From the NCBI GenBank assembly GCA_012840385.1, contig DULK01000078.1, positions 93,080-157,079 of the forward strand: a DNA stretch of 64,000 nucleotides, written 5' to 3'. Both the position numbers and the translations under genes were made by a program. Below, one piece after another: positions 1-7,987 of the stretch (within the stretch, counting starts at the first letter, position 1; each line of letters begins with the position of its first letter). The notes under the pieces were generated by a model. That model worked only from the letters and a program-made list of their open reading frames with translations. It did no database searches and was not told the DNA's origin. The stretch is from Syntrophomonadaceae bacterium (lineage in GTDB: Bacteria; Bacillota; DSM-12270; Thermacetogeniales; Thermacetogeniaceae).

Positions 1-484
1 CCTCATAACCAGGTTCGAGAGTAAGATAGGGATGTTCCCAGTCCCCGAGGACTCCCAGGCGTTTAAACTCCTCCCGCTGAATATTCACATACTTGAGGGC
101 GTATTCTTTACACATCCGGCGAAATTCGGAAGTGTCCACCTGATGGCGGTCAACTCCCAGGGCCTTTATAGCCTGCTGTTCGATGGGAAGGCCATGAGTA
201 TCCCATCCCGGTATGTAAGGAGCATCATACCCGGTCATTGCTTTGTATTTTACAATGATATCCTTCAGGATCTTGTTCAGGGTGTGCCCCAAATGAATAT
301 GGCCGTTGGCATAGGGAGGGCCGTCGTGCAGGATAAATTTCGGTTTTCCCCGAGACTGTTCCTGAATTCGCCGGTAAAGGTCGATTTCATCCCAATAGCG
401 AAGAATTTCCGGTTCCTTTTTCGGCAAATTGGCACGCATGGGGAAGTCGGTCTGCGGTAAATTTAAAGTGGTTTTGTACTCCAT
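1..484 (-). CDS. ileS: Isoleucyl-tRNA synthetase, N-terminal part (runs off the window)
   Basis: Charges tRNA-Ile with isoleucine in the cytoplasm (class Ia synthetase). Only about the first 161 codons are present, and the gene continues past position 1. The translation begins [20 protein letters not shown] and carries the class I signature of the HIGH type as [11 protein letters not shown] near residue 57, followed by [10 protein letters not shown], both typical of IleRS. The ATG at 482-484 follows a GAGGTGGAG ribosome site. Upstream lie a sigma-A-type promoter and a hairpin leader rather than a recognisable T-box. In Bacillus ileS follows divIVA; here the preceding genes are transporters. 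Confidence 0.95.
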   Translation of the reverse strand, partial: MEYKTTLNLPQTDFPMRANLPKKEPEILRYWDEIDLYRRIQEQSRGKPKFILHDGPPYANGHIHLGHTLNKILKDIIVKYKAMTGYDAPYIPGWDTHGLPIEQQAIKALGVDRHQVDTSEFRRMCKEYALKYVNIQREEFKRLGVLGDWEHPYLTLEPGYE

Positions 485-513
485 CACTCCACCTCATTAT
501 ATTGGCAAAATAT

Positions 514-541
514 GAACCTCTCACCTTCATGGGCGAGAGGT
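514..541 (-). promoter_or_regulatory. Leader hairpin ahead of ileS
   Basis: A stem of about 8 bp (AACCTCTC paired with GAGAGGTT) closes a small loop roughly 30 nt upstream of the ileS start codon. On the minus strand it is followed by an imperfect U-rich stretch (TTCATATTTT); on the plus strand the 3' side is TTTTTAT. It could be an attenuator of ileS or a terminator for plus-strand transcription. The stop codon of a 23-codon leader ORF (527-598) falls in the loop. Confidence 0.5.
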
Positions 542-614
542 TTTTATCCTAATCCTCCCACTCTTTGTTATCTGCTCATAAAACTTTATCTCTTTCATAT
601 TCAACTTTGAAGTA

Positions 615-643
615 ATTATACGGAATCTTACACTTTCCGTCAA
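615..643 (-). promoter_or_regulatory. Sigma-A type promoter of ileS
   Basis: On the minus strand TTGACG (638-643) and TATAAT (615-620) are separated by exactly 17 bp. A start near 608 would give a leader of about 120 nt before the ileS ATG. Both hexamers are close to consensus. No experimental support can be read from sequence alone. Confidence 0.75.
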
Positions 644-767
644 GGATACCAAGATTTTATGCTCGTAAGGGTGTAACCCTGCTTTCAAAAGACTGCACTC
701 AAAATACTTCAAGAAAACACGAAATGGGGATAGGGTTCTTCAGCAACATCTACCGTTACTGAAACGA

Positions 768-800
768 ACATCCTGCAGACTTTAGCGACAGGATGTTTTT
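768..800. terminator. Intrinsic terminator between the SNF symporter and ileS
   Basis: A 9-bp perfect stem, AACATCCTG with CAGGATGTT, surrounds a 13-nt loop. The U-tract is strong on the plus strand (six T) and weak on the minus strand (TTCGTTTC). It lies just after the minus-strand SNF gene and may act in both directions. Confidence 0.6.
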
Positions 801-825
801 TAACTTCAGATACTACAAACCCCGT

Positions 826-2205
826 TTAGAATTTAATAATGCCCAAACCACTCAGCAAAACGATAAAGATGGCAACAGGTGCCACATACCTTACAACAAA
901 GGTGAACACGCTCATTACGGTTTGGTTATTCAAAATACCGTGGTTGGAGGCCTCATCAAGAATTACCTGTTTACCCAGCTTCCATCCGACAAACAGGCAG
1001 ATAAAGATGCCTCCCACTGTCAGAAAGATGTTCGATGACAGGTAATCAAAGAGATCGAAAAAGGTTTTCCCGAATACCAGTGTTTTTGAAAGAACGCTCG
1101 TTGAAAGAGTAGCCAGAACCCCCACACCGCCCATAATAACAGCAGATACTACGGTAGCAGACGTTCGCGACCATTTCCACTGCTCTGTAAAATACGCAAC
1201 CGGCACTTCCAGTAGAGAGATCATCGCCCCCGTTGCGGCAATGGCACTCAGGATAAAGAATAACACCATGAAGATCTGACCGAAGGGCATCGCCTTAAAA
1301 ACTGCCGGAATGGTAATGAATAAGAGAGAAGCACCGGCTTCAGGTTTAAAACCAAAGGCGAAGACTGTTGGAAAAATCGCCAGGCCGGCCAGAATTGAAA
1401 CCAGCGTATCCGACAAGGCGACTCTGAGGGCATTGCGCGGGAGGTTTTCAGCATCGCCGATATAGCTCCCGTAAGTGGTCATGCACCCCATACCCACAGA
1501 CAGTTTAAAGAATGCCAGACCCAGGGCCGAAAGAACAACCGCTCCCGTAATTTTTGACAAATCCGGTTTGAACAGGTAAACAACCCCTTTTACAGCACCC
1601 GGCAGAGTCAATGCCCTGATGTCGCAAATTACCAGCAGTACGAAGAGGATGGGAAGCAAGGTTTTGGTCATGCGCTCAATCCCATTCGTAACGCCAGCAA
1701 TGATGATGATACTTACAACCACCAGTACCACCCACTGCCAGAAGAGAGGACCCCACACCCCGGAAATGAAGCTAGAAAATACATTGGCCGTTTCAGTGGG
1801 TTTGATTGTGTTAAAAACACCCGAGGCGGATTTAAATATATATGAATACACCCAGCCGGCCACGTCGGTATAAAAGAACATGATCAGGAAAGCGGATAAA
1901 ACCCCGATCACGCCGGTCAAGTACCAGGGTTTATTCGGTTCCAGTTTCTTAAATGCGCTTACACAGTTCGCCTTTGCCCTACGACCAATAATGAACTCGG
2001 AGATCATGACGGGCAGCCCGATAAATAAAACACAAACCAGGTAAAGCAATACAAAAGCAGCCCCACCATTCTGCCCTGTCATGAAGGGAAACTTCCAGAT
2101 ATTGCCTAATCCAACTGCCGAGCCCAGGGTGGCTGCCAGAACTCCTAGACTCGTTGTAAAGCTTTCTCTCTTGGTATAAGTTGACAGTTCAGTTTTGATG
2201 TTCAT
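826..2205 (-). CDS. Sodium-dependent symporter of the SNF (NSS) family
   Basis: A 459-residue integral membrane protein of the neurotransmitter:sodium symporter family, which in bacteria imports amino acids with Na+. The signature GSAVGLGNIWKFPF lies in the first membrane helix (residues about 28-41), followed by NGGAAFVLLY. Hydropathy suggests 11-12 helices, normal for bacterial members. The start ATG has a strong ribosome site (AGGAGGGATCCC). It sits directly downstream of the nucleoside ABC importer with a 162-bp gap in which I see no clear terminator or promoter. Substrate cannot be told from sequence; an amino acid is the family expectation. Confidence 0.9.
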   Translation of the reverse strand: MNIKTELSTYTKRESFTTSLGVLAATLGSAVGLGNIWKFPFMTGQNGGAAFVLLYLVCVLFIGLPVMISEFIIGRRAKANCVSAFKKLEPNKPWYLTGVIGVLSAFLIMFFYTDVAGWVYSYIFKSASGVFNTIKPTETANVFSSFISGVWGPLFWQWVVLVVVSIIIIAGVTNGIERMTKTLLPILFVLLVICDIRALTLPGAVKGVVYLFKPDLSKITGAVVLSALGLAFFKLSVGMGCMTTYGSYIGDAENLPRNALRVALSDTLVSILAGLAIFPTVFAFGFKPEAGASLLFITIPAVFKAMPFGQIFMVLFFILSAIAATGAMISLLEVPVAYFTEQWKWSRTSATVVSAVIMGGVGVLATLSTSVLSKTLVFGKTFFDLFDYLSSNIFLTVGGIFICLFVGWKLGKQVILDEASNHGILNNQTVMSVFTFVVRYVAPVAIFIVLLSGLGIIKF

Positions 2206-2367
2206 GGGATCCCTCCTAATTCGTTAGTTAATGGAAATGGAATAATTATGGTGAACTACCTGATATTGTACCGCTTGAAAATAATGCATTTTTCATTCAT
2301 TCAACATTTCTCTAAATTCCTGCTTATTTCGCAGCCATGTGATATTTTTTACAATAGAGTTCAGCCC

Positions 2368-3297
2368 TTACCTTTCCTCTCTTTCAAAAGGAAGTCCAAG
2401 CGCCGCCGGGGCTCCCACTCGAAGCCGCCGGTTACTGGATGTAACCAGTATCAGTACAAGGATTGTAAACAGGTAAGGGAGCATCTTCAAGTAGAAGGGT
2501 GAAACGGTGATCCCGACCGCCTGTAAACGGAATCCAAGGGCCTCGATGCCACCGAAGAGGTACGCTCCCAGCATAGCTCTAAGAGGATCCCAGGTTGCAA
2601 AGATTACAAGGGCCACTGCAATCCATCCCCTTCCTGCCGTCATGTTCTCAAGCCATGATGGAGCATAAGCAAGGGAAAGATAAGCCCCTCCGATTCCTGC
2701 CAGAACTCCCCCCAGGCATACGGCTGAATACCTGATCCTGTTGACGTTCAAGCCTGCGGCGTCGGTTGCGCCCGGATTTTCTCCCGCAGCCCTGAGGTTC
2801 AGGCCGGACGGTGTTTGATAAAGGTAGTACCAGTAGAAGGGCACTAATAGATAGGTAAGATAAACCAGGACATCATGTTGAAAAAGAATCTTCCCTATCA
2901 ATGGAATGTGGCTTAAAAATCCCAGTTCAAAGCTTTCAAAAGGTGATGGAACCGGTATGCCGATCATGTTCTTTCCCAGATAAGCACTGAGACCTGTTCC
3001 AAATATAGTTAGAGCAAGTCCGCTGACAACCTGGTTCGCCCGCAAGCTGACGGTCAGAACGGCATGGATGAGAGCCATAAGACCACCTGCAACCATCGCT
3101 GCCAGCAAACCCAACCAGTGGTTGCTGCTATGCACCGTTACAATAAGGCCGCTCACCGCCCCGACCAGCATCATCCCCTCCACACCCAGATTTAAAACTC
3201 CTGCCCTTTCCGCAAACAATTCACCTAATGTGGCATAAAGGATCGGCGTTCCTGCCGTTACTGCCGCAGCAAGAACTGATACCGCAACAGATTCCAT
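2368..3297 (-). CDS. nupQ: Nucleoside ABC transporter permease (YufQ/NupQ type)
   Basis: A 309-residue membrane protein of the BMP-type ABC permease family (COG1079 type). It carries the family motif NLGVEGMMLVGAV near residue 38 and a conserved AAGENPGATDAAGLNV cytoplasmic loop near residue 191, where the permease meets the ATPase. About eight to nine helices are visible. It forms the second half of the membrane pore with the preceding permease, starting 1 nt after that gene's stop. The operon order lipoprotein-ATPase-permease-permease matches Bacillus yufNOPQ, a (deoxy)nucleoside importer. Assignment to nucleosides is by family and order. Confidence 0.88.
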   Translation of the reverse strand: MESVAVSVLAAAVTAGTPILYATLGELFAERAGVLNLGVEGMMLVGAVSGLIVTVHSSNHWLGLLAAMVAGGLMALIHAVLTVSLRANQVVSGLALTIFGTGLSAYLGKNMIGIPVPSPFESFELGFLSHIPLIGKILFQHDVLVYLTYLLVPFYWYYLYQTPSGLNLRAAGENPGATDAAGLNVNRIRYSAVCLGGVLAGIGGAYLSLAYAPSWLENMTAGRGWIAVALVIFATWDPLRAMLGAYLFGGIEALGFRLQAVGITVSPFYLKMLPYLFTILVLILVTSSNRRLRVGAPAALGLPFEREER

Positions 3298-3298
3298 C

Positions 3299-4393
3299 TT
3301 ACTGATCGTTCCTCCTTTCCACCAAACAAATGCGATAACGGGTCAGTATTTCTCCCGCCAGCACAAAGAAAAGGATCGACCCTTGCAGTATGGATACGGT
3401 TGCTGCTGGAAGCCCGGCAGACTGCATGGTGTAACCACCTACCAGAAAGCCACCAAAGAGGAATGAAACCACCATAATCGCCCACGGGTTTAATTTGCCA
3501 AGCCAGGCAACAATGATAGCCGTGTAGCCATAACCGGGAGAAATGGATTCCTGGAGACGGTGCGTTATCCCGGCCACTTCACAATAACCGGCAAGGCCGC
3601 TTAATCCCCCGCTGAGCATCATGACCAGAAGGATGTTTTTTACGACATTTATCCCGGCGTATTTCGCCGCCTTTTGGCTTTCACCGATGATGCGGATCTC
3701 ATAACCCCAAACAGTGTGCTTCAGAATGATGTGGACAACAACCGCGGCCGCCAAAGCAAGAAACACCCCGGCATGGATTCTTGTATTTCCCAGGCTTGGA
3801 AGGGTGGCAGCATCGGAAAACTGTGCGGTAAGGGGGAAATTATAGCCCTGCGGGTCACGCCAGTGCCCGTAAACCAGCGAATCCACCCAGAGAATGGCCA
3901 CATAATTAAGCATCAGTGTTGTGAGAGTCTCATTAACGCCAAGGAGAGCCCGTGGTATAGCCGGCAGCAGCCCCCAGAGAGCTCCGCCGGCAAACCCGGC
4001 TAAAAACATCCCCGGCATTACCAGGTATGCCGGAGCGTGGGGAAAGGAAAGAGCCACCCAGCTGGCGGCAAAGGCCCCCATATAAAACTGGCCTTCTGCT
4101 CCAATGTTCCAAAGCAGCATGCGGAATGCCAGCGCCACCGCCAAACCCGTCATCAATAAAGGAATGGCATTGACTACGCATTCCGAAAGACCAAAAACGG
4201 AACCAAACGCCCCCTTAAACATGACACCATAAACCTTCCAGGGATCGTTTCCTGTCAGACTGAGAAACACCGCTCCTACGAGTAACGCCAGAACAATAGA
4301 GATAAAGGGGATAAACAGAGAGATCCATGGTGATACATGAATCTGTTTTTCGACTCTGAGTCCAAAGCGATTTGCTAACCAGCTATTGATCAT
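3299..4393 (-). CDS. nupP: Nucleoside ABC transporter permease (YufP/NupP type)
   Basis: A 364-residue polytopic membrane protein of the COG4603 type. Visible marks are WNIGAEGQFYMGAF, the counterpart of the NLGVEG motif in its partner, and an IRIIGESQKAAKYAGI cytoplasmic loop. Around nine to ten helices are apparent. The start overlaps the stop of the ATPase gene by 4 nt, so the two are translationally coupled. With its partner it builds the transmembrane channel of the importer supplied by the BMP lipoprotein encoded upstream. Confidence 0.88.
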   Translation of the reverse strand: MINSWLANRFGLRVEKQIHVSPWISLFIPFISIVLALLVGAVFLSLTGNDPWKVYGVMFKGAFGSVFGLSECVVNAIPLLMTGLAVALAFRMLLWNIGAEGQFYMGAFAASWVALSFPHAPAYLVMPGMFLAGFAGGALWGLLPAIPRALLGVNETLTTLMLNYVAILWVDSLVYGHWRDPQGYNFPLTAQFSDAATLPSLGNTRIHAGVFLALAAAVVVHIILKHTVWGYEIRIIGESQKAAKYAGINVVKNILLVMMLSGGLSGLAGYCEVAGITHRLQESISPGYGYTAIIVAWLGKLNPWAIMVVSFLFGGFLVGGYTMQSAGLPAATVSILQGSILFFVLAGEILTRYRICLVERRNDQ

Positions 4394-5919
4394 GCTCTCC
4401 TGCCCTCCATTGCCAGACTACCAACCATCATCAGGCCCAGTTTCTCGATCTCTGCCTCTCGGGTAGAAACAACACCCATCAGTTCACCCCGGAAAAGGAC
4501 CGCAATCCGGTCCGACAGGGTGAGAAGCTCTTCGAGATCCTCGGACATCAAGAGGATGGCTGTTCCGGCATTGGAGAGTTCAATCAGCAAGCGGTATACT
4601 GCCTCAGTAGCACCGATATCCAGTCCACGCACCGGGTATGAAGCAACAAGCAGCTTAGGCTGTAAAGATATCTCACGAGCCAGGAGGAGGCGCTGCAGGT
4701 TGCCCCCTGATAACATCCTGATAGGATAGCTCAGGTCTGAAACCTGAATGTTGAACTCGGATACCAGGCGACTGGCCTTTTCTCCCACTACGCGGTGATT
4801 TAAAAAAGAACCCCGCCTGATTGGCGGCTTACGGTAGTCTTTCAGAATCACGTTATCATAAAGATTCATGTTGGGAACCAGTCCCGTGCCCAGGCGATCT
4901 TCTGGAACACTGCCGACCCCCGCTTCAATAAAACGGGAGGCGGGTTGATTTGTGAGATCCTGGCCTCCGACAATAATCCTCCCACCGGCAACAGGCCTGA
5001 GGCCGGTGATGGCCTCTGCCAACTCCCTCTGACCGTTGCCTGCTATGCCGGCAATGCCCAATATTTCTCCGGCATGCACCTCCAACGAGAGATATTTGAG
5101 GGCAGGAATACCCCGGTCACCAATAACGCTGATCCCCTCCAGACGCAAAACGGTGGGACCGATGTCATGAGAACGATTTGCCGTACTGAAAAGAACATCT
5201 CTTTCCACCATCATCCTGGTCAGCTCTCGCTCATCCACATCTTTCTTAAAGACTGTTCCCACGTTGCTGCCCTTCCTGAGGACAGTGATGCGGTCAGCCA
5301 CTTCCATAACTTCCTGCAATTTATGTGTTATCAATATAATTGAACGACCGCTATCGGCCATTTGACGCAGTGTCTGAAAGAGTTCTCTGACATTCTGAGG
5401 GGTTAAAACAGCCGTGGGTTCATCCAGGATTAGGACATCGGCACCCCGATAAAGGAGCTTCAGGATTTCGATGCGCTGCTTCTCTCCTACCGATAACTGC
5501 CATACCTTAGCCCAGGGATCGATAGTTATTCCGTAGCTTTGCGCGAACCGGGCGATTCTATCGGCGAATTCCTTGCGATTTAAATAAAACTGCAGCCTGC
5601 CTGTTGTACCAAGGACAATATTTTCAGCCACACTGAAGGGCTCTACCAGGCGAAAGTGCTGGTGCACCATCCCTATTCCGTGCTCCAGGGCTTCCCGCGG
5701 CGAACGCAGGTTAACCTTTTTCCCCCGGATGCGGATCTCGCCGCTATCGGGCCGGTAGAAACCGCTCAGGATACTCATCAGGGTGCTTTTGCCGGCTCCG
5801 TTCTCCCCCAACAGGGCATGGATTTCCCCCCTGTAAACCTGAAAGTTCACTTTATAGTTTGCCGTGATACCGGGAAATCGTTTGGTTATCGACCGCATAT
5901 CCACCAGGACCTCGGACAC
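4390..5919 (-). CDS. nupO: Nucleoside ABC transporter ATPase with two cassettes (YufO/NupO type)
   Basis: A 509-residue protein with two fused ATP-binding cassettes that energises the importer. The first cassette is intact: Walker A GENGAGKST (residues about 38-46), signature LSVGEKQRIEIL and Walker B VLILDEPTAV. The second has a degenerate Walker A (GIAGNGQRE) and Walker B (LLVASYPVRGLD) but keeps LSGGNLQRLLL, as usual for this family (COG3845). I chose the GTG at 5917-5919 because an AGGAGG box lies 7 nt upstream; an upstream in-frame start at 5970 has no ribosome site. It lies 74 nt after the lipoprotein gene. Confidence 0.92.
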   Translation of the reverse strand: MSEVLVDMRSITKRFPGITANYKVNFQVYRGEIHALLGENGAGKSTLMSILSGFYRPDSGEIRIRGKKVNLRSPREALEHGIGMVHQHFRLVEPFSVAENIVLGTTGRLQFYLNRKEFADRIARFAQSYGITIDPWAKVWQLSVGEKQRIEILKLLYRGADVLILDEPTAVLTPQNVRELFQTLRQMADSGRSIILITHKLQEVMEVADRITVLRKGSNVGTVFKKDVDERELTRMMVERDVLFSTANRSHDIGPTVLRLEGISVIGDRGIPALKYLSLEVHAGEILGIAGIAGNGQRELAEAITGLRPVAGGRIIVGGQDLTNQPASRFIEAGVGSVPEDRLGTGLVPNMNLYDNVILKDYRKPPIRRGSFLNHRVVGEKASRLVSEFNIQVSDLSYPIRMLSGGNLQRLLLAREISLQPKLLVASYPVRGLDIGATEAVYRLLIELSNAGTAILLMSEDLEELLTLSDRIAVLFRGELMGVVSTREAEIEKLGLMMVGSLAMEGRRA

Positions 5920-5993
5920 TGCTAAACCTCCTAAAAATCCGGTTGCTGGCAGCAGGAGTTCTGCCAGCAACCATCCATTCCATTATTTCTCAG

Positions 5994-7106
5994 TTATTTC
6001 TTAGCGGGAATGGTACCCTGTACCCCTTCTACGAACCAGTCGAAGCTGAGCATGGCCTGGTCGGTCATCCTTTCCCCATCCTTGACCCTTATCTCACCCT
6101 TCTGGTCCTTGATGGGGCCTGTGAACACATCCCATTTACCAGATACAATTAATTGTTTCTTCTCTTCAACAAGCTTCCTGACATCTTCCGGTACAGCCTT
6201 GCTGAATGGTGCCAGTCCTACAACCCCGTCCGACATTGGTCCCCAATACTGGCTGCTCTTCCACTTGCCTTCCTTGATCTCATTAATTACTTTCACGTAA
6301 TAAGGACCCCAGTTCCAAACCGGTGCCGTTAAGAAAGCCTTCGGGGCATACTTCGACATATCGCTGTTATAACCGATACCGTAGGCACCCTTTTCCTCCG
6401 CAGCCTGCATCGGACCTGGCGAATCCTGGTGCTGCGTGATAATGTCGCACCCCTGCTCAAGCAGACTTTTTGCAGCATCTTTTTCCAGGGCCGGGTTTAG
6501 CCAGGTATTGGTCCAGACCACATTGACAGTGGCCTTGGGATTGACTGCACGCACCCCAAGGGTAAAGGCGTTAATTCCCCTTACCACCTCGGGAATCGGA
6601 AAAGCTGCCACATAGCCGATTTTGTTTGTCTTCGTCATCTTGCCGGCTACAATTCCGGAGAGATAGCGGGCCTGGTACATTCGCCCGAAGTAAGTACCTA
6701 CGTTTGGTGCTGTTTTATATCCGGAGCAATGCAGGAAAATAATGTTAGGGTACTTCTTGGCGACGTTGATTATCCCATCCATATAGCCGAAACTTGTGGC
6801 AAAAATAACCTTGTACCCTTCCTGCACAAGCTGAGTTGCCACCTTTTCGCCGTCAACCTCAGGCACTTTTTCGACTATTTTCGTCTCAATATCGGGAACG
6901 TGCTGCTCCAGGTACTTACGCCCCTGCTCATGAGCGTAAGTCCAACCTGCATCGCCAACCGGACCTATGTAAATGAAAGCCACCTTCAGCTTTTCTTTTC
7001 CTTCACTGGAGGTAGGCTGGGTCGTTGACTTGCCGCATCCCATTAACCCCATAGTCAGGATAAAAATTAAAAGAACCCAAAAAGCAACTCTTCTTAATTT
7101 AAGCAT
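5994..7106 (-). CDS. nupN: BMP-family substrate-binding lipoprotein (nucleoside-binding, YufN/NupN type)
   Basis: A 370-residue solute-binding protein that captures substrate outside the cell and hands it to the ABC permeases encoded downstream. It has a signal peptide ending in the lipobox LMGC with the lipidated Cys at residue 24, then a Ser/Thr-rich linker and a Bmp/Med domain (KVAFIYIGPVGDAGWTYAHE). First gene of the four-gene operon. A leader of about 200 nt with a 9-bp inverted repeat precedes it, so expression may be RNA- or repressor-controlled. Nucleosides are the best-supported substrates for the family, but some members bind other ligands. Confidence 0.9.
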   Translation of the reverse strand: MLKLRRVAFWVLLIFILTMGLMGCGKSTTQPTSSEGKEKLKVAFIYIGPVGDAGWTYAHEQGRKYLEQHVPDIETKIVEKVPEVDGEKVATQLVQEGYKVIFATSFGYMDGIINVAKKYPNIIFLHCSGYKTAPNVGTYFGRMYQARYLSGIVAGKMTKTNKIGYVAAFPIPEVVRGINAFTLGVRAVNPKATVNVVWTNTWLNPALEKDAAKSLLEQGCDIITQHQDSPGPMQAAEEKGAYGIGYNSDMSKYAPKAFLTAPVWNWGPYYVKVINEIKEGKWKSSQYWGPMSDGVVGLAPFSKAVPEDVRKLVEEKKQLIVSGKWDVFTGPIKDQKGEIRVKDGERMTDQAMLSFDWFVEGVQGTIPAKK

Positions 7107-7162
7107 TTTTTAACCCTCCGTAGCCCTCCATATGTTATTGACCTCATATTTACAAGGCGCTT

Positions 7163-7214
7163 AAACCTAACAGGCTCTCACCTCCAACGCCACGCAACAA
7201 CCCGGGTTAGGTTT
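7163..7214 (-). promoter_or_regulatory. Inverted repeat or structured leader ahead of the nucleoside importer
   Basis: Two perfect 9-bp arms (AAACCTAAC and GTTAGGTTT) enclose 34 nt and lie about 55-110 nt upstream of the lipoprotein start. A possible promoter (TTGTCG, 16 bp, TATATT at 7287-7314) is upstream, so the repeat would lie in the transcript. The conserved purine riboswitch core is not present. It may be an uncatalogued RNA element or an operator. Confidence 0.45.
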
Positions 7215-7329
7215 GATAGATTTAATTTCCTTACAAGAACACAACTCGATCCGGATCAATTAAATTAAAAAATAAACAAAAAAACAAATATAAAATTTCT
7301 ATAAAGTTCGACAAATTCCTTCATCAATT

Positions 7330-7385
7330 AAATAAAAAGAAGGGTTTTGAATTTATGTAACGCTTCTGATTGCCAGAACCCCTTT
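7330..7385 (-). terminator. Probable terminator after the ylmE-yggU operon
   Basis: Just past the yggU stop, the minus strand has AAGGGGTT pairing with AACCCTT (one bulge), with a small inner CTG/CAG stem, and then CTTTTTATTT. The stem is imperfect and the loop long, so the call is moderate. It separates the ylmE-yggU genes from the nucleoside importer promoter. Confidence 0.5.
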
Positions 7386-7387
7386 GT

Positions 7388-7693
7388 TTAAGGTTCGGGT
7401 TCGGGTAAGCCAGGTAGTAGTGCAACCACATCCTTAAGGGGCACTCCCTTTACTTCTACCAACTTTACCCTTCCCGTCTCTCCTTTGAGGATGGTAATGT
7501 TCCGGGCTCCACACTTAAATACTTCACCCAAAAATTTCTTGAGCATCCTGTTGGCCTCACCCTCCACCGGTGGGGCGGTCAATTTAACCTTCAGGTGCTC
7601 ATCAAATATTCCGACTATCTCATTTTTCGCAGAACGGGGCTGCACCTTTACCTGAATCCGGACCCCTTGCCCGGTTGAAGTGATCCAGGACAT
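7388..7693 (-). CDS. yggU: DUF167/YggU family protein
   Basis: A 101-residue cytosolic protein of the small DUF167 (YggU) family, whose biochemical role is unknown. The family pattern is plain: VQPRSAKNEIVG near the N terminus, then KLTAPPVEGEANRMLKKFL and a C-terminal GETGRVKLVEV strand. It lies 3 nt after ylmG. Bacterial yggU often follows yggT/ylmG and proC, as here. Length matches the family norm. Confidence 0.9.
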   Translation of the reverse strand: MSWITSTGQGVRIQVKVQPRSAKNEIVGIFDEHLKVKLTAPPVEGEANRMLKKFLGEVFKCGARNITILKGETGRVKLVEVKGVPLKDVVALLPGLPEPEP

Positions 7694-7696
7694 TCC

Positions 7697-7987
7697 TTAA
7701 ACCCCCAGATAACGCAAGAGTTCGCTTACAAGGTAAACGGCTGCCGATCTCGCTATCTCCAGGGCAATGATGGCTAAAAAAGGGGAAAAGTCAACTCCCA
7801 GGCTTGTGACCGGCAGGATACGCCGGCACAGATCCAGCACCGGTTCTGTCACCCTGTATATAAAACCAAGCACAGGGTGGTACTTGCGAGGGCGTATGAA
7901 GGATAAAAAAACTCTGGCCAGGATCAACCAGATGTAGATTTCAATGGCCAATGAAATTACAGTAACTGCCATCCTGGAGAAGCTCAT
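7697..7987 (-). CDS. ylmG: YggT/YlmG family membrane protein
   Basis: A 96-residue protein with two predicted membrane helices (residues about 8-27 and 64-84) flanking a loop with the family pattern RPRKYHPVLGFIYRVTEPVL. YlmG family members are linked to cell division or membrane organisation, and in Gram-positives the gene stands beside sepF. The start overlaps the proC stop by 4 nt (ATGA), so translation is coupled. Confidence 0.9.
   Translation of the reverse strand: MSFSRMAVTVISLAIEIYIWLILARVFLSFIRPRKYHPVLGFIYRVTEPVLDLCRRILPVTSLGVDFSPFLAIIALEIARSAAVYLVSELLRYLGV

Noticed and set aside
527..712. A 61-codon minus-strand frame as a full gene
   Set aside because: Its first part lies upstream of the ileS promoter and would not be in that transcript; only the last 23 codons are considered, as a possible leader peptide.
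485..825. Possible T-box leader for ileS
   Set aside because: The conserved GGTGGTACCGCG-type antiterminator box is not present on the minus strand, and the hairpin has no matching U-tract.
7107..7387. Purine riboswitch ahead of the nucleoside importer
   Set aside because: The conserved loop and junction sequences of the purine aptamer are missing; only an unassigned inverted repeat is seen.
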